From Phascolomyces articulosus (lineage: Eukaryota; Mucoromycota; Mucoromycetes; Mucorales; Lichtheimiaceae): DNA of 64,000 bases. The stretch lies in assembly GCA_025677815.1 (NCBI GenBank), contig JAIXMP010000004.1, positions 1,736,001 through 1,800,000 on the forward strand. Direction: 5' to 3'. Each line of letters begins with the position of its first letter. Positions within the stretch are counted from its first letter, which is position 1. The notes under the pieces are model-generated. The model was not told the origin of the DNA, did no database searches, and was given only the letters and a program-made list of their open reading frames with translations. This document shows, piece by piece, positions 56,192 to 64,000 of this stretch. The translations under genes and the position numbers were made by a program.

Positions 56192-59100
56192 TTATTCTTC
56201 TTCTTTGACATCTTCAAGCATACTACTACTTCCACCACTACTAGCACAACTATGACGATTCATATTTTTTCTAGTAGTAGAAGAGGATGAAGCAGAAGAG
56301 GATGATGTAGAAGTCGATGATTCCGTAGTAGAAATACCACCCCCTGTTGTAGTACCTCCTTGTTCTAATGATTTTTGTTCATGATGATTCATTGTCGTTG
56401 CTGTAGTAGTAGTTGCTGCTGTGGTAGCTGTAGGTGTCTTGATATAACCTCCTTTACCACTTAAATTGAGTGTGTCAAGTAAAGTGTGATACAAAAATTT
56501 GTACGCCCAAACATTACCACGCATACGGCGAATATCCACAATATATAAACCAGGTAAATTCTTGATTTTACATAATTCCACACTAAATCGAACTTCTTCT
56601 CCAGGATCAACCACTGGATCTCCATATACAGTTTCCCCTATTTGTAATGATGGACTCGTTGTTGTTCCCATATCGTTACCATGTGGATTGACTTCATGAT
56701 TGTTGTTGGTGGTAGTGGCAGTTGTTGCCGTTGTGGCTGTACTAGCATTAGTTGCATGGGTGAATGGAACGGTCGTTTGATTGACACCACTGCGCCTCAA
56801 TAATTTACGGAACGGGGCGCTTGTACTCATTCGGCGTTTTTTGTCCGTGCGCGAATGAGAAGAAGAGGAAGAGGTTGTTGTGGTTGTTGTAGTCGATTCA
56901 TGAGAAGAAGGACGTTTTCGTCGTTGTCGAATACATTTCAATTTATATTCACCATCCTTTTTGACATCCATACCCATGGATAATAAAGCTTGTTTGACTT
57001 CTACTAAAACATCTACAGGTGATCCAGAGGTCAATGCTTCTTGATCAACTGCACCATGATGTGTACGTAATTTATTATCATTAAAATCGACTGCATATGA
57101 TTTTCCAAGTGGCATGGCGCGCTGCAATGAACTGAGGGGTCGATCTGTAAACATCATATCACCATGACGTGTGCCTATATAGAAAAATGTATATGGATAG
57201 AAATGATGAGTCTATTTTTTTTCTTTTGAAAAATAATATTCAAAATCGCAATAGAAAAAAAAAGAGACTTACTAAGAGGTTTCTTTTTAAACCATTCCAT
57301 CAATTTTTTACCGGCGCTCTTGTGTTTGTCTTTATCATGAATGACCGTTTGTTCAGACACGGACGGCATAACATGCATCGAGCTGCGAGGTAATGCATCT
57401 CCTGCGGCTGAAGATGAACTCGTACGATCTTTACCAACAACAACCCGTTTTAATCCACTATAACGTTGTTGATGGCTTGTACTACTTGTTAATACGCTTT
57501 GAGCACGTTCACGTGTACCATGTTTATTATTATTTGTTGTCCGTGTAAATGACATGGTGGTTGATTTCTTTCCATTTTGTTGCTGTTGCTGTCTTGAATT
57601 ATGATTGTTATGATTATCAAGTTGTAAATGATCCGTCATGGAATTCACCAATAAACTAAGTGCCTTTCTTCGCGTGCCTCTTGTTGTATTTTCTTTGTTA
57701 TCTGGATGATGATGTTTAAGAGGTTGAGGAGAAACGGCAGAAGAAGGTGAACGTTGACGTCTATTATTTGTAGTAGGAGGGGGTGTAATAATGCTAATAT
57801 TGGGATGCGTATTGGATGTAGGCATTTGAGGTGTACTCATACTCATTAATGCTTGTTGTTCTGGATAAGGTGCTGTTAATAATGCTGATGTTGATTCTTG
57901 TTGCTGTTGATTTTGTCGTTGTATGCTGGATAAAAATTTGGCTTGTAGAATAGAACCACCATTTGGATGAGTTGCCATGGGTGATGTAGATGATGATGAT
58001 GCAGGGGTTGTTGATGTTGTTGATGATGATGTGATATCCATAGAAGTATTGCTCTTTGACTCTACAGGAGTCTCTTCCATTGTTGCATATGTGGTTTCTT
58101 CTTGTTTTTTTACACCTTCCTTGTTAGTATCGGAAATATCCGAGATTTTTTCGGCAGTTGATTCCGAAGATTCTGTATGCATGGAAGCAGGTAATTCTAA
58201 TGCTGAAATATCTGGGGCAGATGTGGATGCGAGATCCGTTGCCGTCATTGTACCCTTGACAATACATTCATCTTTATGTTGTTGTTGTACTAATTCATTA
58301 TCATTTTCTTGTTCTTTTTGTTTGTTTGACAAAGATGAAATGTGTTGTGGTGATGGTGTGGATGGTGAAACATGAACATTCTCCTCATCATTCGACATGA
58401 TCATAATAGAACTATCACGATTCTCTTTTGGTACACGTGCATTATCGGAATCCACTTCCATTGATTGTGCCGCCATTTCTGTTGTTGTGATGGTGGTAGT
58501 TGTAGTCGCCGCCAACAAAGGGGTAGAAGTTGTGATGGTGGGAACTGTTTGATCTTCTTGTTCATTATTATTGTCGGAACTTGATGCCGAGATTTCTTGT
58601 GGAATATTAAGTAAAGGATCGTCATCCACTTTAAGTCCCGTGGGTTGTACTGTATCACCCTCCTTTTTCTGTTGTTGTTGCTTTGTAGTTGTATTTGGAT
58701 GAGTTGTGGTACCTGCAGCAGTTGGTTGCTGTTGTTGTTGTTGTTGTTGTTGTTGACGAATGGTAGGTAAATCAGCTTGTTGCATTGCTTGTACTTCCAA
58801 CTCTTTAGTATTTTTATCAAATAAATAACGATGAGGTCTTAACCAATTGTGTTCCATAATGATCTGCATTGTACATCGTTTGGCGGGATCCGGCACCAAC
58901 ATTTTTTGTAATAAATCCTTTGCATCGTCACTGACATAATCTGGAAAAGCCAATTGTGTATTTAAAATATACTTGTACAACAAGTTTATATTATCGCCTT
59001 CAGGATTGGCGGGATCATCGTCAAAAGGTAAATAACCACATAACATGGCATATAAAATGACACCACAAGACCAGATATCTACGGCTGAACCAACATACAT

Positions 59101-60904
59101 TCCTTCGCTCACGACAAGTTCTGGAGCTGCATAACAAGGAGAACCACATGATGTTGCCATCAAATCATTTTTAGCAGAAGTAAACTGGTTTGCAAAACCA
59201 AAATCTGTAATAATAATATTACGATCTCGATCTAATAATAAGTTTTCCTGTACATATATATGAAATGTCATAAAAGGTTAATTATATATGTAAGTTAAGA
59301 ACCTTGTAAGATGTAGATCTAAAAACCCCATTATCAAATTTACCAATTTTAAATCTCTATGAACAATATGTTTTTGATGCATGTAATGTACACCACTGAT
59401 CAGCTGTGCAAATAATCGACACGCATCGCGTTCCTTCAAGTATCGATGAGCAAGAATATATTCAAATAATTCACCACCTATGACAAAGTCATTTATTAGT
59501 TTTAGATATAAAAAAAATTCGGAGAAGTTTATCAAAGAACTCCGTAAACATGGTTCTGTTTCTTTTTTAGTTGCTATAGTCACTATATGTTTGAACTCTT
59601 TTTTTTTCTTACCTGAAGCACATTGTAATATAATCCCAATGTATTTTTCTGTTTCAATCACGTCATAAAGCTTGACAATGTAGGGGTGGCAAACCGTCTA
59701 ATTTTAAAAAGAATTGGGGTGCTTTGATGAGTTTACATGATAACCACAGTATCCTATCGTCGTATTAATAATAATATTAATAGTAGTAGTAGCAGCAGCA
59801 ATAATAATAATAAGGGGGATCCTTTTTTTTAGTTGAAATAAAAGAAAAAGGGAGAAACAGTGTTGATATTCTGCTGTGTAAAATAAGAGATGTAGGTTCC
59901 AAGTTTTCTTTTTCCATGATGAAAAGTTAAAACATGAATATAATCGATCATCCTCTTTTCGTATCGTCCGTAATATCGTCCGTAATATCGTTTGTTGGTT
60001 GGTTGTTGGTTGTTGGTTATTATTATATGTATTTGTCGTAATGTACAAATATGTTATAATAATAATATATTTATTAAGAAAACTCCCTGTTCCTTTTTCC
60101 ACTCTCCTCTCTCTCTCAACTCCTCTACTCCCCCAAGACGATTAGTACTGCTACTACTACTGCTACTACTGTTATTATAATAATAATAAACAATGGATCA
60201 TCATTAAATATTATTATCTATGTTACCCTTAATACTGATATTTCACGTTCAACTTTGGTCATTCTGGATGAAGAGTCAATATGGTCTTTTTTTATCAATT
60301 TGATGGCAACCTAATAATAATAATAATACTAATAATATTAATTATCTAATTTTTCATATGCAACCTCATCCCAATATTTGTTTCTTGGCAAAGTTTTATA
60401 TTATATCCAAACAACCCATCTTTTTTTATAAAAAAAAGTTACCTCTTGACCGGATTCTATATGAATGCCTAATTTGACTTTACCGAATTCACCTTCCCCA
60501 AGAGTGTGTAACAATAAATACGGACCAAAGACGGTAGGTTTCCGACCTGCTGGAGGATGATAATGATACATTTGATAATAATATTGCCACCATGGAATAT
60601 CTGTTGAAGAAGAAGAAGAGGATGAAGAAGATCTTTGTTGTTGTAATAATTGTTGTTCATATTGTCGTTGAACTGATCTTTGTAATTCTGTAGGTGCAGT
60701 GACAGAATAAGATCGTGAAGGGGGTGCGGATGATGATATAGCTGTTGTAGTTGTTGGAACGACGGCGATACTCTCCTTCTTGTTGCTGTTGCTGTTGTTG
60801 TTGTTGTTACCGTTAAACATACTCGGAGTATGAATGGAAGCCGGAGCAGGCGGCGATTGTGTATCGACTGTAGTGGCGTTTGAAGAAGAAACGACCATCG
60901 TCAT
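56192..60904 (-). CDS. KIN4: Kin4/Frk1-like Ser/Thr protein kinase (CAMK/SNF1-related) with split KA1-like end
   Basis: Six exons (60904-60443, 60310-60227, 59697-59613, 59477-59344, 59247-57273, 57174-56192) give 1240 aa. The kinase domain spans about residues 125-405: [11 protein letters not shown] (glycine loop), VAIKLIKK (ATP lysine), HRDLKLENLL (catalytic), TDFGFANQF, and [13 protein letters not shown] (activation loop). The insert [22 protein letters not shown] is like the one I recall in yeast Kin4/Frk1, which act in the spindle position checkpoint. A long Gln/Thr/Ser-rich disordered region follows. The C-terminus has [17 protein letters not shown] and later [15 protein letters not shown], like the two halves of a KA1 membrane-binding domain, with about 90 low-complexity residues between them. 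Kinase identity is certain; Kin4 orthology is likely rather than proven. The ATG giving MTMVVSSS was taken as start. Confidence 0.9.
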
Positions 60905-61233
60905 GATGGATGAATTGTATTTTAGATGGAAGTAAAAAAAAAAAATAAAAAAAAGTAACAAAAAAAAGGGGGGTAGGAAGAGAGAGAGAGGAAAGAAGAA
61001 GAGACAAAGACAAAGAAAGAAGAAAGAAGAAAGAGGAAAAGAGAGAAAAAAAAGAGGGTTGGGTTTGGGCTTAATGTGTGAGAAATATAAAAATAAATAA
61101 AGGATCAGTTAGCCATTTATAAATAATAAGCAAGTAAATAAAGAAAAAAGGATGCACTTTCTTTTTCTTTTAATACATTTATACAATGTAACCCACAAAC
61201 AACAACAAGCAACTAAAAAACAACGTGGTCTAT

Positions 61234-61269
<36 letters not shown>

Positions 61270-63700
61270 AGGAGACACTATTAATAATACAAGAATCTTA
61301 GTAGAAGTAGTAGTAGTAGTAGTAATGGCAGTTAATAATGAAAGATAAAGATGAAGTACCAGAAGGAGGATCAAATGATTTTTAAGGAGTAACTGAACTT
61401 TTTGTTGTCGTACAAACTGTTAATGTCGGAATTTCGGTGATTGCGGTGATCTTCGCCACTTCTTATATTTTTTCTGTATGAAAATATTAGAGTCAGTTTA
61501 ATGGTTGTATGATAACCATTTTACCGCCCAACATATTGGAACGTCTTTATACACCTTGAAAGATCTATATTTATTATGGATACAACTATATGTTCATTGG
61601 GAAGCTTTGAAACAATATGGAAAATTGGAACCCGTTGGCTCAAAAAGTATATTTCATCAACTGATATGAATGATTCAAACTTATGGACTAATCCATCATA
61701 CTTCTTCTCTTATAATGATATATGGAATAATATTAACAATGTCACACGATCAATGGGTGATCTCTGTTTATCATATTAGATAAGCAGGTCTAAGTTTCCT
61801 TTTGCTTCTAGTCTAAAACAAGATTTAAAGCCCAAACTGCTGTAATGGATACCATTGGGTAAATACCATTACACCAATGGAAAATATCATCTTCTCGACA
61901 ACAACATGATGCAGTCCTTTGTCATCCTTCACACAAGCAGCATGACATATTAACTCTAGATATATCAAGTCACAAAATCTGGAGACTTGAACACGAAAAC
62001 AAAGATACATTTCTTTGAGTACAGGAAGTCATTGCCCAATTACTTAAATATGCGTAGTTTGTAATTGTCAGGAAAAAGTCTGGATCATACTGGAATAAAT
62101 GTTCTATCATCAAAAGTTGCTTACTGTTTCTCATTGCCTAGTGGTGATGAATGACTCCTGGATCAATTAAACCCAGTGGATACTACAATTGTACGTGAAG
62201 TAAGTTTACTAGCATTTTCTTTTCCATGTTCGGGTAATATATAATAACGTTTCTCGTTTTCTTTTAGATTAGTAATATACCGTGTTGTTGTCAATTTGAT
62301 TAATCCTGATGGTATCAAGCTGGATCATTTAAATCTCCCCCAAAAGAAGATCAAATTGTCTTTATCCTTCCTTCAACTTGATGAAACTATTTAAAAAAGA
62401 GTTATCGAGGTTTTGATAGATAAAGATGATACTGATGATGGCCCTGAAGCTTATTCAAAAGAAAAAGTCTGGAATGTATGAAAGTCAAAAAAAAAAAATC
62501 AGCATGCGGCGATTTGTATATTACTTTATCATGCATGGAACACGTGTAAGTTGGCATAGCAACATTTATTATCATTCGCCTTTTTTCATTTGGACCAAAA
62601 TTGAAATGGATGGTATTCACAGAGTTTCTTATAGGATGATGGTGTTTTTTGGACAAAAATAAAATGACCTTTTACAGAAAACTGGAAACTACTCTTCAAG
62701 TCTACAGATATCATATTCTTATGCAATAATGTAATTTTTACTTTATATATACCATATAGAATAACTCTACGTACTAACTATTTTATATACTTACATCCGT
62801 TTTGCTTTTCATTTTATAGTTCAGTCTCAGGGGTAGTACCAAAAAAAAATCAACACAAATAAGAGCGAAAGATATGTCTTCTAATTCAAGAAAGATTAAC
62901 TTACTAGTCAACCGCTGAATTAACGTCCAACGAATGGAGAAATGAGCTTTAGTAAGTGACTTGCTCAAGTTACAAGCAATATTGGTACGTATTTTAGATC
63001 TACGGCGTGAACGAAACCATGACTATGGATCTGGGCTGGTAAGTGGGACAAAAGACCCTACCGATCTCATTGGATCCAAACGTGAAATACAGTGAACTAA
63101 TGTGGAAAGTTTATTTATTTTTTTCTTCAGGATATTCAGGTTATATACTTTTATTCTTTGAAGTAGTCCAATGATGAATATATTTATTTATTGCAACACT
63201 GGTAACTGATCTCTATTTCTCTACTGACATTAAGTTGTTATAGAATAAAATAAAGGTCATGATTAAGCTTAAACTTATATAATTTCTTTTCGTACTCATA
63301 CTAACTAAGGATAAACTGATTATTTATATTGATAAACTCTTGTATATAATGACTCTGTTGACATCCTACGTGCACGTATATAAAAGAATGAGAATAACAA
63401 ATTCCTATTTTGTATTCTGTCCTTTTTCATGGTGGTCGTTACACAAGCAAGCTACTTCGAACACCACATAAACAGGCTTTTTATTTTTGGTTTGCAAAGT
63501 TACGGAATTCATGATTATATTTTTATTATTGAGAGAAAAAAAGGGTATTAAAAAAAATGCTACCAAAAAGAAATAAATAATAAAGAAATGTACAATTACA
63601 ATGAATGAGTGAATGTGTTGAGTGAATGTTACTATGTATAAGTGTGTAAGCGTGTAAAATGGATGGATAAATCAATGATGTTTTTATGTATATTTTTATA
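60905..63700. other. Region with decayed coding fragments, no intact gene
   Basis: 61235-61266 is a TA microsatellite in the kinase promoter. Around 61540-61640 a plus-strand frame reads LKDLYLLWIQLYVHWEAL and KQYGKLEPVGSKSIFHQL. A shifted frame continues with SNLWTNPSYFFSYNDIWNNI near 61680-61740. Around 62275-62480 another reads LVIYRVVVNLINPDGIKL and VLIDKDDTDDGPEAYSKEK with an internal stop. These look like exons of one or more dead genes or a transposon, but I recognise no family. The remainder to 63700 holds nothing supported. Confidence 0.4.
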
Positions 63701-64000
63701 TTATATCCAAACCATCTCTTCTTCTTCATCATCATCATCTACGTTGTCATCATGATTGGATATAGAAACTGAAGTAAATGAATGTTTTTTAGTTGATTGC
63801 TGTTTAACAGGGTGATGGTAATGATGATAATCTTCATCATCATCTGTCAAATCCATATCCACTTCAATGGTCTCATATTCAATCCCATCATACTCTTGTT
63901 CATCACTTTCTTCTTCTTCATCTTGTTCATCATAAATCAAATCTTGTGGGTAATAACAATTACGCAATGGACTATGTGGTTTTGGGAAAAAGGCAATGAT
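63701..64000 (-). CDS. C-terminal end of acidic protein, 5' part outside the window
   Basis: An open frame enters from the right edge without a start (first visible residues IIAFFPKPHSPLRNCYYPQD) and stops at 63701. It is dominated by Asp/Glu runs with Tyr and His (DEQDEEEESDEQEYDG, DDDEDYHHYHHP), ending EEEEMVWI. The internal methionine near 63967 is unlikely to be the start because the frame is open upstream. Composition suggests a disordered C-terminus. No family is recognised. Confidence 0.55.
   Translation of the reverse strand: MIAFFPKPHSPLRNCYYPQDLIYDEQDEEEESDEQEYDGIEYETIEVDMDLTDDDEDYHHYHHPVKQQSTKKHSFTSVSISNHDDNVDDDDEEEEMVWI

Overview
The window looks like a nuclear contig from an early-diverging fungus, most likely Mucorales. 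It is AT-rich and eukaryotic. Genes are split by many short GT-AG introns, and homopolymers and microsatellites are dense. A gene family that I associate with mucoralean genomes appears twice, and remnants of a non-LTR retrotransposon are present. I see no bacterial operons, tRNA or rRNA genes, or CRISPR arrays. All splice models were assembled by hand. Wherever I give a protein length, the exon lengths sum to a multiple of three.

Layout. 1-10 kb: two minus-strand genes of the glycine-rich-domain protein family (GRDP-like/DUF1399; copy A cut by the left edge, copy B complete), separated by decayed sequence that includes a fragment of the mucoralean family. 11-19 kb: a membrane-anchored protein with a Rossmann-like start and a very acidic tail, a small acidic nuclear-like protein, and on the other strand a YTP1-type membrane protein. 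19-23 kb: no gene seen. 23-51 kb: a rearranged accessory region. A 5.3-kb inverted repeat (24438-29776 and 45503-50833) carries near-identical GRDP genes C and C'. Between the arms lie a gene remnant, a pseudogene copy of a coiled-coil gene, a complete mucoralean-family gene, a dead LINE, a nested tandem repeat, and the essential TFIIH helicase gene XPB/SSL2. 52-61 kb: a triple-KH RNA-binding protein and, on the opposite strand, a Kin4-like protein kinase. 61-64 kb: decayed coding sequence and the edge of an acidic protein gene.

The housekeeping genes (XPB helicase, KH protein, kinase, YTP1-like protein) show no shared pathway. The most notable content is the GRDP family: three distinct paralogues plus a recent inverted duplicate. 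They share exon phases, a 5-nt microexon, two Cys motifs, a Cys/Gly tail and a 13-nt upstream motif. One arm of the inverted repeat carries a frameshift. The arms flank XPB, so recombination between them could invert it.
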